Made by a program: the position numbers and the translations under genes
Source of the DNA: Trachythela sp. YZ-2020
Lineage: Eukaryota; Cnidaria; Anthozoa; Malacalcyonacea; Clavulariidae
Length of the DNA: 64,000 bases
Assembly (NCBI GenBank): GCA_016169945.1
Contig: JADLSH010000382.1
Location: 2,356,001 to 2,420,000 of the forward strand
Direction of reading: 5' to 3'
Shown here: positions 48,832-59,730 of the stretch, one piece after another
How positions within the stretch are numbered: position 1 is the first letter of the stretch
Layout of the letters: each line of letters begins with the position of its first letter
Notes under the pieces: generated by a model
Seen by the model: only the letters and a program-made list of their open reading frames with translations
Databases searched by the model: none
What the model was told of the DNA's origin: nothing

Positions 48832-48861
48832 AAGGTCCCGAGTTCGATCCTGGGCAGAAAC
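48832..48861 (+). pseudogene. tRNA-Val 3' fragment at the array edge
   Basis: The last 30 bases of a tRNA-Val (variable loop, T arm with one change, acceptor strand) survive without the 5' half. Normal S2-type spacer follows. It marks the degraded left boundary of the array. Confidence 0.85.
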
Positions 48862-49379
48862 TTATCTATATATGGCATAATTTTTGGCCGGCTCTCTGAG
48901 ATATAACACCAGACAATCATGAATATATTTACATTCGGAAATGCCATCTTCCTTGCCGGTCCCACTAATCATTGTGGACTGTGAAACAACCGAGTTCAAA
49001 AAAATCGATTATTTTTCTTCCAAACAACATTGAACGGTGGTGGTAAGGGGAGGTTTACCACGATCGTGCTGTAGGGTAAAGCGCGCAGTCGAGTAAGCCT
49101 ATGACGATTTTCGCATTCTTCCGTGAATCGATTATCCATAGAAGTGTCGCTTTTTTACGCAAAGCGTTCGACTAGATCAATTTTTTAAAAATAATCGGCT
49201 ATGGAAGGATGGTACACTTTTTGCATCGAACGAAATGAACGGTTATTGCAAACGTGCTGGGTAAATGTAAGGAATGATTTTGAAATTTATTCCAAAATTT
49301 TGGTCAGGAGTGAGATCCGAAACCACGCCCATATTCATGGTCCAAAACGTCCACTGTAAAATGACCCTCGTCTACAAGG

Positions 49380-49452
49380 GTTTCTGTAGTGTAGTGGTCA
49401 TCACGTGCGCCTCACACGCGCAAGGTCCCCAGTTCGATCCTGGGCAGAAACA
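49380..49452 (+). tRNA. tRNA-Val(CAC)
   Basis: Anticodon 49413-49415. All stems pair. It follows an S1 spacer and is followed by S1. First complete copy of the array. Confidence 0.95.
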
Positions 49453-49738
49453 CAGTATACTTTTTTTAATATTACACCTTAACCTCAATTTTTAAAAATA
49501 TATCTAACATTTAGAAATCTACTCTAGAAAATTATTATTAAAAATAATCGGCCATGGAAGGATGCATGCAACACTTTTTTCATCGAACGAAATAAACGGT
49601 TATTGCAAACGTGCTGGATAAATGTAAGGAATGATTTTGAAATTTATTCCAAAATTTTGTCAGGAGTGAGATTCGAATCCACGCCATATTCATGGCGCGC
49701 CCAAAACGCCCACTGTGAAATGAGCCTCGTCGACAAGG

Positions 49739-49811
49739 GTTTCTGTAGTGTAGTGGTCATCACGTGCGCTTCACACGCGCAAGATCCCCAGTTCGATCCT
49801 GGGCAGAAACG
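49739..49811 (+). tRNA. tRNA-Val(CAC)
   Basis: Anticodon 49772-49774. Carries C32 to T and an A in the variable loop; stems are intact. S1 upstream. Confidence 0.9.
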
Positions 49812-50160
49812 TATATATGGCATAATTTTTGGTCGTCTTTCTAAGATATAACACCAGACAATCATCAATTTATTTACATTCGGAAATGCCATCTTCCTTG
49901 CCGGTTCCACTAATCATTGTGGACTGTGAAACAACCGAGTTAAAAAAATCGATTATTTTTCTTCCAATCAACATTGAACGGTGAGGGTAAGGGGAGGTTT
50001 ACCACGATCGTGCAGTATATAGTAGGGTAAAGTAAGCCAAGGACGATTTTCGAATTCTTCGTGAATCGATTATCCTTAGAAGTGTCGCGTTTTTGCGCAA
50101 AGCGTTCGATTAGATCAATTTTTTATCAACTACGGCGAAAACATGAAACTTTTGCAACAC

Positions 50161-50233
50161 GTTTCTGTAGTGTAGTGGTCATCACGTGCGCCTCACACGC
50201 ACAACGTCCCCAGTTCGTTCCTGGGCAGAAACA
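50161..50233 (+). tRNA. tRNA-Val(CAC), degenerate
   Basis: Anticodon 50194-50196. The 3' anticodon strand reads GCACA, giving a 29:41 mismatch, and A58 is replaced by T, which damages the B box and T loop. S2 upstream. Probably inactive. Confidence 0.75.
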
Positions 50234-50518
50234 CAGTATATTTTTTTCGAATATTACACTTTAACCTCAATTTTTAAAAATATATCTATCATTTAGAAAT
50301 CTACTCTAGAAAATTATTATTAAAAATAATCGGCCATGGAAGGATGCATGGAACACTTTTTTCATCGAACGAAATAAACGGTTATTGCAAACGTGCAGGG
50401 TAAATATAAGGAACGATTTTGAAATTTATTCCAAAATTTTGGGCAGGAGTGAGATTGGAACCCACGCCCATATTCATGGCCCAAAACGCCCACTGTAAAA
50501 CGAGACTCATCCACAAGG

Positions 50519-50591
50519 GTTTCTGTAGTGTAGTGGTCATCACGTGCGCCTCACACGCGCAAGGTCCCCAGTTCGATCCTGGGCGGAAACA
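50519..50591 (+). tRNA. tRNA-Val(CAC)
   Basis: Anticodon 50552-50554. The acceptor 3' strand is CGGAAAC, giving one G-U pair; otherwise intact. S1 upstream. Confidence 0.92.
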
Positions 50592-50951
50592 TATATATAT
50601 GGCATAATTTTTGGTCGTCTTTCTAAGATATAACACCAGACAATCATGAATATATTCACATTCGGAAATGCCATCTTCTTTGTCGGACTAATCATTGTGG
50701 ACTGTGAAACAAACGAGTTAAAAAAAATCGATTATTTTTCTTCTAATCAACATTGAACGGTGGGGGTAAGTGGACGGTTACCACGATCGTGATGAATATG
50801 GTAGGGTAAAGCGCGCAGTCGAGTAAGCCAATGACGATTTTCGCATTCTTCCGTGAATCGATTACCTCAGAAGTGTCGTTTTTTGCGCAAAGCGTTTGAT
50901 TAGGTCAATTTTTTATCAACTGCGGCGAAAACACGAAATTTTGCAACAAAC

Positions 50952-51024
50952 GTTTCTGTAGTGTAGTGGTTATCACGTGCGCCTAACACGCGCAAGGTCC
51001 CCAGTTCAATCCTGGGCAGAAACA
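50952..51024 (+). tRNA. tRNA-Val(AAC)
   Basis: Anticodon 50985-50987, expected to be inosine at position 34. Stems intact, T loop TTCAATC. S2 upstream. No T-run follows within 30 nt; the first is about 45 nt downstream. Confidence 0.95.
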
Positions 51025-51304
51025 CAGTATATTCATTTGGAATATTACACTTTAACTTCAATTTTAAAGAATATATCTAACATTTAGAAATCTACTCTAG
51101 AAAATTATTATTAAAAATAATCGGCCATGGAAGGTGGTACACTTTTGGCATCGAACGAAATAAACGGTTTTTGCAAACGTGCTGGGTAAATGTAAGGAAT
51201 GATTTTGAAATTTATTCCAAAATTTTGGTCAGGAGTGAGATCCGAAAACACGCCCATATTCATGGACCAAAACTTCCACTGTAAAATGACCCTCGTCTAC
51301 AAGG

Positions 51305-51377
51305 GTTTCTGTAGTGTAGTGGTCATCACGTGCGCCTCACACGAGCAAGGTCCCCAGTTCGATCCTGGGCAGAAACA
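51305..51377 (+). tRNA. tRNA-Val(CAC), one stem mismatch
   Basis: Anticodon 51338-51340. The 3' anticodon strand GAGCA leaves a 30:40 G-A mismatch; A58 is kept. S1 upstream. Confidence 0.8.
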
Positions 51378-51659
51378 CAGTATATTTTTTTGAATATTAC
51401 ACTTTAACCTCAATTTTTAAAAATATATCTAACATTTAGAAATCTACTCTAGAAAATTATTATTAAAAATAATCGGCCATGGAAGGATGCATGGAACACT
51501 TTTTTCATCGAACGAAATAAACGGTTATTGCAAACGTGCTGGATAAATGTAAGGAATGATTTTGAAATTTATTCCAAAATTTTGTCAGGAGTGAGATTCG
51601 AATCCACGCCATATTCATGGCCCAAAACGCCCACTGTGAAATGAGCCTCGTCCACAAGG

Positions 51660-51732
51660 GTTTCTGTAGTGTAGTGGTTATCACGTGCGCCTCACACGAG
51701 CAAGATCCCCAGTTCGTTCCTGGGCAGAAACA
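51660..51732 (+). tRNA. tRNA-Val(CAC), degenerate
   Basis: Anticodon 51693-51695. Has both the 30:40 mismatch (GAGCA) and A58 to T. S1 upstream. Probably inactive; the same allele recurs at 53584, 54336 and 58876. Confidence 0.7.
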
Positions 51733-52085
51733 TATAATTATATGGCATAATTTTTGGTCGTATTTCTAAGATATAACACCAGACAATCATCAATTTATTT
51801 ACATTCGGAAATGCCATCTTCCTTGCCGGTTCCACTAATCATTGTGGACTGTGAAACAACCGAGTTAAAAAAATCTATTATTTTTCTTCCAATCAACATT
51901 GAACGGTGGGGGTAAGGGGAGGTTTACCACGATCGTGCAGTATATAGTAGGGTAAAGTAAGCCAAGGACGATTTTCGCATTCTTCGTGAATCGATTATCC
52001 TTGAAAGTGTCGCATTTTTGCGCAAAGCGTTCGATTAGATCAATTTTTTATCAACTACGGCGAAAACATGAAACTTTTGCAACAC

Positions 52086-52158
52086 GTTTCTGTAGTGTAG
52101 TGGTCATCACGTGTGCCTCACACGCGCAAGGTCCCCAGTTCGTTCCTGGGCAGAAACA
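52086..52158 (+). tRNA. tRNA-Val(CAC), A58 lost
   Basis: Anticodon 52119-52121. The anticodon stem TGTGC pairs with one G-U; the T loop is TTCGTTC, lacking A58. S2 upstream, in the subtype that carries CAC. Confidence 0.75.
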
Positions 52159-52443
52159 CAGTATATTTTTTTCGAATATTACACTTTAACCTCCATTTTT
52201 AAAAATATATCTATCATTTAGAAATCTACTCTAGAAAATTATTATTAAAAATAATCGGCCATGGAAGGATGCGTGGAACACTTTTTTCATCGAACGAAAT
52301 AAACGGTTATTCCAAACGTGCAGGGTAAATATAAGGAACGATTTTGAAATTTATTCCAAAATTTTTGGCAGGAGTGAGATTGGAACCCACGCCCATATTC
52401 ATGGCGCAAAACGCCCACTGTAAAACGAGCCTCATCCACAAGG

Positions 52444-52516
52444 GTTTCTGTAGTGTAGTGGTCATCACGTGCGCCTCACACGCGCAAGGTCCCCAGTTCA
52501 ATACTGGGCAGAAACA
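52444..52516 (+). tRNA. tRNA-Val(CAC)
   Basis: Anticodon 52477-52479. T loop TTCAATA; stems intact. S1 upstream. Duplicated at 59658. Confidence 0.92.
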
Positions 52517-52876
52517 TATATATATGGCATAATTTTTGGTCGTCTTTCTAAGATATAACCCAGACAATCATCAATTTATTTACATTCGGAAATGCCATCT
52601 TCCTTGTCGGACTAATCATTGTGGACTGTGAAACAAACGAGTTAAAAAAAATCGATTATTTTTCTTCTAATCAACATTGAACGGTGGGGGTAAGTGGACG
52701 GTTACCACGATCGTGCTGTATATGGTAGGGTAAAGCGCGCAGTCGAGTAAGCCAATGACGATTTTCGCATTCTTCCGTGAATCGATTACCTAAGAAGTGT
52801 CGCTTTTTTGCGCAAAGCGTTCGATTAGGTCAATTTTTTATCAACTGCGGCGAAAACACGAAATTTTGCAACAAAC

Positions 52877-52949
52877 GTTTCTGTAGTGTAGTGGTTATCA
52901 CGTGCGCCTAACACGCGCAAGGTCTCCAGTTCAATCCTGGGCAGAAACA
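52877..52949 (+). tRNA. tRNA-Val(AAC)
   Basis: Anticodon 52910-52912. The first T-stem pair is U-G (TCCAG); otherwise intact. S2 upstream. Confidence 0.93.
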
Positions 52950-53229
52950 CAGTATATTCATTTGGAATATTACACATTAACTTCAATTTTAAAGAATATA
53001 TCTAACATTTAGAAATCTACTCTAGAAAATTATTATTAAAAATAATCGGCCATGGAAGGTGGTACACTTTTGGCATCGAACGAAATAAACGGTTATTGCA
53101 AACGTGCTGGGTTAATGTATGGAATGATTTTGAAATTTATTCCAAAATTTTGGTCAGGAGTGAGATCCGAAACCACGCCCATATTCATGGTCCAAAACGT
53201 CCACTGTAAAATGACCCTCGTCCACAAGG

Positions 53230-53302
53230 GTTTCTGTAGTGTAGTGGTCATCACGTGCGCCTCACACGCGCAAGGTCCCCAGTTCGATCCTGGGCAGAAA
53301 CA
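53230..53302 (+). tRNA. tRNA-Val(CAC)
   Basis: Anticodon 53263-53265. Consensus copy with all stems paired. S1 upstream and downstream. Confidence 0.95.
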
Positions 53303-53583
53303 CAGTATATTTTTTTGAATATTACACTTTAACCTCAATTTTTAAAAATATATCTAACATTTAGAAATCTACTCTAGAAAATTATTATTAAAAATAATCG
53401 GCCATGGAAGGATGCATGGAACACTTTTTTCATCGAACGAAATAAACGGTTATTGCAAACGTGCTGGATAAATGAAAGGAATGATTTTGAAATTTATTCC
53501 AAAATTTTGTCAGGAGTGAGATTCGAATCCACGCCATATTCATGGCCCAAACGCCCACTGTGAAATGAGCCTCGTCCACAAGG

Positions 53584-53656
53584 GTTTCTGTAGTGTAGTG
53601 GTTATCACGTGCGCCTCACACGAGCAAGATCCCCAGTTCGTTCCTGGGCAGAAACA
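53584..53656 (+). tRNA. tRNA-Val(CAC), degenerate
   Basis: Anticodon 53617-53619. GAGCA anticodon strand and A58 to T, as at 51660. S1 upstream. Confidence 0.7.
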
Positions 53657-54016
53657 TATATATATGGCATAATTTTTGGTCGTCTTTCTAAGATATAACC
53701 CAGACAATCATCAATTTATTTACATTCGGAAATGCCATCTTCCTTGTCGGACTAATCATTGTGGACTGTGAAACAAACGAGTTAAAAAAAATCGATTATT
53801 TTTTTTCTAATCAACATTGAACGGTGGGGGTAAGTGGACGGTTACCACGATCGTGCTGTATATGGTAGGGTAAAGCGCGCAGTCGAGTAAGCCAATGACG
53901 ATTTTCGCATTCCTCCGTGAATCGATTACCTAAGAAGTGTCGCTTTTTTGCGCAAAGCGTTCGATTAGGTCAATTTTTTATCAACTGCGGCGAAAACACG
54001 AAATTTTGCAACAAAC

Positions 54017-54089
54017 GTTTCTGTAGTGTAGTGGTTATCACGTGCGCCTAACACGCGCAAGGTCCCCAGTTCAATCCTGGGCAGAAACA
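54017..54089 (+). tRNA. tRNA-Val(AAC)
   Basis: Anticodon 54050-54052. Consensus AAC copy. S2 upstream; the following S1 spacer has a deletion of about 36 bp near 54167. Confidence 0.95.
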
Positions 54090-54335
54090 CAGTATATTCA
54101 TTTGGAATATTACACATTAACTTCAATTTTAAAGAATATATCTAACATTTAGAAATCTACTCTAGAAGTAGAACACTTTTTTCATCGAACGAAATAAACG
54201 GTTATTGCAAACGTGCTGGATAAATGTAAGGAATGATTTTGAAATTTATTCCAAAATTTTGTCAGGAGTGAGATTCGAATCCACGCCATATTCATGGCCC
54301 AAAACGCCCACTGTGAAAGAGCCTCGTCCACAAGG

Positions 54336-54408
54336 GTTTCTGTAGTGTAGTGGTTATCACGTGCGCCTCACACGAGCAAGATCCCCAGTTCGTTCCTGGG
54401 CAGAAACA
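54336..54408 (+). tRNA. tRNA-Val(CAC), degenerate
   Basis: Anticodon 54369-54371. GAGCA strand and A58 to T. The preceding S1 spacer is shortened, giving a 319-bp pitch. Confidence 0.7.
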
Positions 54409-54769
54409 TATATATATGGGATAATTTTTGGTCGTCTTTCTAAGATATAACACCAGACAATCATGAATATATTTACATTCGGAAATGCCATCTTCCTTGT
54501 CGGACTAATCATTGTGGACTGTGAAACAAACGAGTTAAAAAAAATCGATTATTTTTCTTCTAATCAACATTGAACGATGGGGGTAAGTGGACGGTTACCG
54601 CGATCGTGCTGTATATGGTAGGGTAAAGCGCGCAGTCGAGTAAGCCAATGACGATTTTCGCATTCTTCCGTGAATCGATTACCTAAGAAGTGTCGCTTTT
54701 TTGCGCAAAGCGTTCGATTAGGTCAATTTTTTATCAACTGCGGCGAAAACACAAAACTTTGCAACAAAC

Positions 54770-54842
54770 GTTTCTGTAGTGTAGTGGTTATTACGTGCGC
54801 CTAACACGCGCAAGGTCCCCAGTTCAATCCTGGGCAGAAACA
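54770..54842 (+). tRNA. tRNA-Val(AAC)
   Basis: Anticodon 54803-54805. C23 is T, leaving a G-U pair in the D stem; otherwise sound. S2 upstream. Confidence 0.9.
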
Positions 54843-55123
54843 CAGTATATTCGTTTTGAATATTACACTTTAACTTCAATTTTAAAGAATATATCTAACA
54901 TTTAGAAATCTACTCTAGAAAATTATTATTAAAAATAATCGGCCATGGAAGGATGGTACACTTTTTGCATCGAACGAAATAAACGGTTATTGCAAACGTG
55001 CTGGGTAAATGTAAGGAATGATTTTGAAATTTATTCCAAAATTTTGGTCAGGAGTGAGATCCGAAAACACGCCCATTTTCATGGACCAAAACTTCCACTG
55101 TAAAATGACCGTCGTCTACAAGG

Positions 55124-55196
55124 GTTTCTGTAGTGTAATGGACATCACGTACGCCTCACACCCGCAAGGTCCCCAGTTCGATCCTGGGCAGAAACA
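55124..55196 (+). tRNA. tRNA-Val(CAC), degenerate
   Basis: Anticodon 55157-55159. D loop reads AATGGACAT; the anticodon stem TACGC/CCGCA has two mismatches. S1 upstream. An identical lesion set recurs at 62030. Confidence 0.65.
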
Positions 55197-55480
55197 CAGT
55201 ATATTTTTTTGAATATTACACTTTAACCTCAATTTTTAAAAATATATCTAACATTTAGAAATCTACTCTAGAAAATTATTATTAAAAATAATCGGCCATG
55301 GAAGGATGCATGGAACACTTTTTTCATCGAACGAAATAAACGGTTATTGCAAACGTGCTGGGTAAATGTAAGGAATGATTTTGAAATTTATTCCAAAATT
55401 TTGGTCAGGAGTGAGATTGGAACCCACGCCCATATTCATGGCCCAAAACGCCCACTGTAAAATGTGCCTCGTCCACAAAG

Positions 55481-55553
55481 GTTTCTGTATTGTAGTGGTC
55501 ATCACGTGCGCCTCAGCCGCGCAAGGTCCCCAGTTCGATCCTGGGCAGAAACA
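55481..55553 (+). tRNA. tRNA-Val body with CAG anticodon
   Basis: Anticodon 55514-55516 is CAG, which would pair with the leucine codon CUG, in an otherwise valine-type class I body. The loop reads CTCAGCC, so position 37 is also changed from A to C, and G10 is T. It lacks the long variable arm of tRNA-Leu. S1 upstream. Either a pseudogene or a mistranslating tRNA. Duplicated at 62387. Confidence 0.8.
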
Positions 55554-55904
55554 TATATATGGCATAATCTTTGGTCGTGTTTCTAAGATATAACAGCAGA
55601 CAATCATGAATTTATTTACATTCGGAAATGCCATCTTCCTCGCCGGTCCCACTAATCATTGTGGACTGTCAAACAACCGAGTTCAAAAAAATCTATTATT
55701 TTTCTTCCAATCAACATTGAACGGTGGGGGTAAGGGGAGGTTTACCACGATCGTACAGTATATAGTAGGGTAAGTAAGCCAAGGACGATTTTCGCATTCT
55801 TCGTGAATCGATTATCCTTAGAAGTGTCGCGTTTTTGCGCAAAGCGTTCGATTAGATCAATTTTTTATCAACTGCGGCGGAAACACGAAACTTTTGCAAC
55901 ACAC

Positions 55905-55977
55905 GTTTCTGTAGTGTAGTGATTATCACGTGCGCCGAACACGCGCAAGGTACCCAGTTCGATCCTCGGCCGAAACA
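55905..55977 (+). pseudogene. tRNA-Val(AAC) pseudogene
   Basis: AAC at 55938-55940, but T33 is G, the D-loop GG is GA, and the T stem (CCCAG/CTCGG) is broken. S2 upstream and an S2 spacer downstream. Confidence 0.8.
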
Positions 55978-56346
55978 TATATATGGCATAATTTTTGGTC
56001 GTCTTTCTAAGATATAACACCAGACAATCATCAATTTATTTACATTCGGAAATGCCATCTTCCTTGCCGGTCCCACTAATCATTGTGGACTGTCAAACAA
56101 CCGAGTTCAAAAAAATCTATTATTTTTCTTCGAATTAATCAATATTGAACGGTGGGGGTAAGGGGAGGGTTACCACGATCGTGCTGTATATAATAGGGTA
56201 AATCCCGCAGTCGAGTAAGCCAAGGACGATTTTTGCATTCTTCCGTGAATCGATTATCCTTAGAAGTGTCGCGTGTTTGCGCAAAGCGTTCGCTTAGATC
56301 ATTTTTTTATCAACCGCCGTGAAAACACGAAACTTTTGCAACACAC

Positions 56347-56419
56347 GTTTCTGTAGTGTAGTGGTTATCACGTGCGCCTAACACGCGCAAGGTCCCCAGT
56401 TCAATCCTGGGCAGAAACA
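56347..56419 (+). tRNA. tRNA-Val(AAC)
   Basis: Anticodon 56380-56382. Consensus copy after a second consecutive S2 spacer. Confidence 0.95.
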
Positions 56420-56867
56420 CAGTATATTCGTTTTGAATATTACACTTTAACTTCAATTTTAAAGAATATATCTAACATTTAGAAATCTACTCTAGAAAAT
56501 TATTATTAAAAATAATCGGCCATGGGAGGATGGTACACTTTTTGCATCGAACCAAATAAACGGTTATTGCAAACGTGCTGGGTAAATGTATCTAATGATT
56601 TTGAAATTTATTCCAAAATTTTGGTCAGGAGTGAGATCCGAAACCACGCCCATATTCATGGTCCAAAACGTCCACTGTGAAATGAGCCTCGTCCACAAGA
56701 GGTTTACCACGATCGTGCAGTATATAGTAGGGTAAAGTAAGCCAAGGAGGATTTTCGCATTCTTCGTGAATCGATTATCCTTAGAAGTGTCGCGTTTTTG
56801 CGCAAAGCGTTCGATTAGATCAATTTTTTATCAACTACGGCGAAAACATGAAACTTTTGCAACACAC

Positions 56868-56940
56868 GTTTCTGTAGTGTAGTGGTCATCACGTGCGCCT
56901 CACACGCGCAAGGTCCTCAGTTCGATCCTGGGCAGAAACA
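56868..56940 (+). tRNA. tRNA-Val(CAC)
   Basis: Anticodon 56901-56903. T stem CTCAG/CTGGG has one wobble pair. The spacer before it is an S1/S2 hybrid created by a deletion at about 56698. Confidence 0.92.
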
Positions 56941-57302
56941 TATATATATGGCATAATTTTTGGTCGTCTTTCTAAGATATAACACCAGACAATCATGAAT
57001 ATATTTACATTCGGAAATGAGATCTTCCTTGTCGGACTAATCATTGTGGACTGTGAAACAACCGAGTTAAAAAAAATCGATTATTTTTCTTCTAATCAAC
57101 ATTGAACGGTGGGGGTAAGGGGAGGGTTACCACGACCGTGCTGTATATAATAGGGTAAATCCCGCAGTCGAGTAAGCCAAGGACGATTTTTGCTTTTTCC
57201 GTGAATCGATTATCCTTAGAAGTGTCGCGTGTTTGCCCAAAGCGTTCGCTTAGATCATTTTTTAATCAACCGCCGTGAAAACACGAAACGTTGGCAACAC
57301 AC

Positions 57303-57375
57303 GTTTCTGTAGTGTAGTGGTTATCACGTGCGCCTAACACGCGCAAGGTCCCCAGTTCGATCCTGGGCAGAAACA
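57303..57375 (+). tRNA. tRNA-Val(AAC)
   Basis: Anticodon 57336-57338, with the TTCGATC T loop otherwise typical of CAC copies. S2 upstream. Duplicated at 62824. Confidence 0.95.
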
Positions 57376-57657
57376 CAGTATATATTTTTCAATATTACAC
57401 TTTAACCTCAATTTTTAAAAATATATCTAACATTTAGAAATCTACTCTAGAAAATTATTATTAAAAATAATCGGCCATGGAAGGATGCATGGAACACTTT
57501 TTTCATCGAACGAAATAAACGGTTATTGCAAACGTGCTGGATAAATGTAAGGAATGATTTTGAAATTTATTCCAAAATTTTGTCAGGAGTGAGATTCGAA
57601 TCCACGCCATATTCATGGCCCAAAACGTCCACTGTAAAATGATCCTTGTCTACAGGG

Positions 57658-57730
57658 GTTTCTGTAGTGTAGTGGTCATCACGTGCGCCTCACACGCGCA
57701 AGATCCCCAGTTCGATCCTGGGCAGAAACA
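57658..57730 (+). tRNA. tRNA-Val(CAC)
   Basis: Anticodon 57691-57693. G46 is A; stems intact. S1 upstream. Duplicated at 63179. Confidence 0.93.
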
Positions 57731-58092
57731 TATATATGGCATAATTTTTGGTCGTCTTTCTAAGATATAACACCAGACAATCATCAATTTATTTACATTC
57801 GGAAATGCCATCTTCCTTGCCGGTTCCACTAATCATTGTGGACTGTGAAACAACCGAGTTAAAAAAATCTATTATTTTTCTTCTAATCAACATTGAACGG
57901 TGGGGGTAAGTGGACGGTTACCACGATCGTGCTGTATATGGTAGGGTAAAGCGCGCAGTCGAGTAAGCCAATGACGATTTTCGCATTCTTCCGTGAATCG
58001 ATTACCTAAGAAGTGTCAATTTTTTGCGCAAAGCGTTCGATTAGGTCAATTTTTTATCAACTGCGGCGAAAACACGAAATTTTGCAACAAAC

Positions 58093-58165
58093 GTTTCTGT
58101 AGTGTAGTGGTTATCACGTGCGCCTAACACGCGCAAGGTCCCCAGTTCGATCCTGGGCAGAAACA
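58093..58165 (+). tRNA. tRNA-Val(AAC)
   Basis: Anticodon 58126-58128. Its downstream spacer is S2, not the usual S1, which suggests unequal exchange inside the gene. Confidence 0.95.
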
Positions 58166-58524
58166 TATATGTATGGCATAATTTTTCGTCGTCTTTCTAA
58201 GATATAACCCAGACAATCATCAATTTATTTACATTCGGAAATGCCATCTTCCTTGTCGGACTAATCATTGTGGACTGTGAAACAAACGAGTTAAAAAAAA
58301 TCGATTATTTTTCTTCTAATCAACATTGAACGGTGGGGGTAAGTGGACGGTTACCACGATCGTGATGTATATGGTAGGGTAAAGCGCGCAGTCGAGTAAG
58401 CCAATGACGATTTTCGCATTCTTCCGTGAATCGATTACCTAAGAAGTGTCGTTTTTTGCGCAAAGCGTTCGATTAGGTCAATTTTTTATCAACTGCGGCG
58501 AAAACACGAAATTTTGCAACAAAC

Positions 58525-58597
58525 GTTTCTGTAGTGTAGTGGTTATCACGTGCGCCTAACACGCGCAAGGTCTCCAGTTCAATCCTGGGCAGAAACA
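58525..58597 (+). tRNA. tRNA-Val(AAC)
   Basis: Anticodon 58558-58560. TCCAG T-stem variant as at 52877. S2 upstream. Confidence 0.93.
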
Positions 58598-58875
58598 CAG
58601 TATATTCATTTGGAATATTACACTTTAACCTCAATTTTTAAAAATATATCTAACATTTAGAAATCTACTCTAGAAAATTATTATTAAAAATAATCGGCCA
58701 TGGAAGGTGGTACACTTTTGGCATCGAACGAAATAAACGGTTTTTGCAAACGTGCTGGGTAAATGTAAGGAATGATTTTGAAATTTATTCCAAAATTTTG
58801 TCAGGAGTGAGATTCGAATCCACGCCATATTCATGGCCCAAAACGCCCACTGTGAAATGAGCCTCGTCCACAAGG

Positions 58876-58948
58876 GTTTCTGTAGTGTAGTGGTTATCAC
58901 GTGCGCCTCACACGAGCAAGATCCCCAGTTCGTTCCTGGGCAGAAACA
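58876..58948 (+). tRNA. tRNA-Val(CAC), degenerate
   Basis: Anticodon 58909-58911. GAGCA strand and A58 to T. The spacer is S1 with a switch from the CAC(51305)-type to the CAC(51660)-type half. Confidence 0.7.
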
Positions 58949-59301
58949 TATAATTATATGGCATAATTTTTGGTCGTATTTCTAAGATATAACACCAGAC
59001 AATCATCAATTTATTTACATTCGGAAATGGCATCTTCCTTGCCGGTTCCACTAATCATTGTGGACTGTGAAACAACCGAGTTAAAAAAATCTATTATTTT
59101 TCTTCCAATCAACATTGAACGGTGGGGGTAAGGGGAGGTTTACCACGATCGTGCAGTATATAGTAGGGTAAAGTAAGCCAAGGACGATTTTCGCATTCTT
59201 CGTGAATCGATTATCCTTGAAAGTGTCGCATTTTTGCGCAAAGCGTTCGATTAGATCAATTTTTTATCAACTACGGCGAAAACATGAAACTTTTGCAACA
59301 C

Positions 59302-59372
59302 GTTTCTGTAGTGTAGTGGTCATCACGTGTGCCTCACGCGCAAGGTCCCCAGTTCGTTCCTGGGCAGAAACA
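59302..59372 (+). pseudogene. tRNA-Val(CAC) with 2-nt loop deletion
   Basis: Copy of the gene at 52086 that has lost AC after the anticodon, leaving a five-base loop, and also lacks A58. Not expected to function. Confidence 0.85.
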
Positions 59373-59657
59373 CAGTATATTTTTTTCGAATATTACACTT
59401 TAACCTCCATTTTTAAAAATATATCTATCATTTAGAAATCTACTCTAGAAAATTATTATTAAAAATAATCGGCCATGGAAGGATGCGTGGAACACTTTTT
59501 TCATCGAACGAAATAAACGGTTATTCCAAACGTGCAGGGTAAATATAAGGAACGATTTTGAAATTTATTCCAAAATTTTGGGCAGGAGTGAGATTGGAAC
59601 CCACGCCCATATTCATGGCGCAAAACGCCCACTGTAAAACGAGCCTCATCCACAAGG

Positions 59658-59730
59658 GTTTCTGTAGTGTAGTGGTCATCACGTGCGCCTCACACGCGCA
59701 AGGTCCCCAGTTCAATACTGGGCAGAAACA
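59658..59730 (+). tRNA. tRNA-Val(CAC)
   Basis: Anticodon 59691-59693. T loop TTCAATA. Duplicate of 52444. S1 upstream. Confidence 0.92.

Noticed and set aside
50741..50850. U1 snRNA-like strings in spacer S2 (GGGGAGGTTTACCACGATCGTG; GCAGTCGAGTAAG)
   Set aside because: Only short matches, in wrong order or on opposite strands, with no Sm site or complete stem-loops.
55481..55553. Calling the CAG copies tRNA-Leu
   Set aside because: The body is class I valine type without the long variable arm, and position 37 is a pyrimidine. Only the anticodon has changed.
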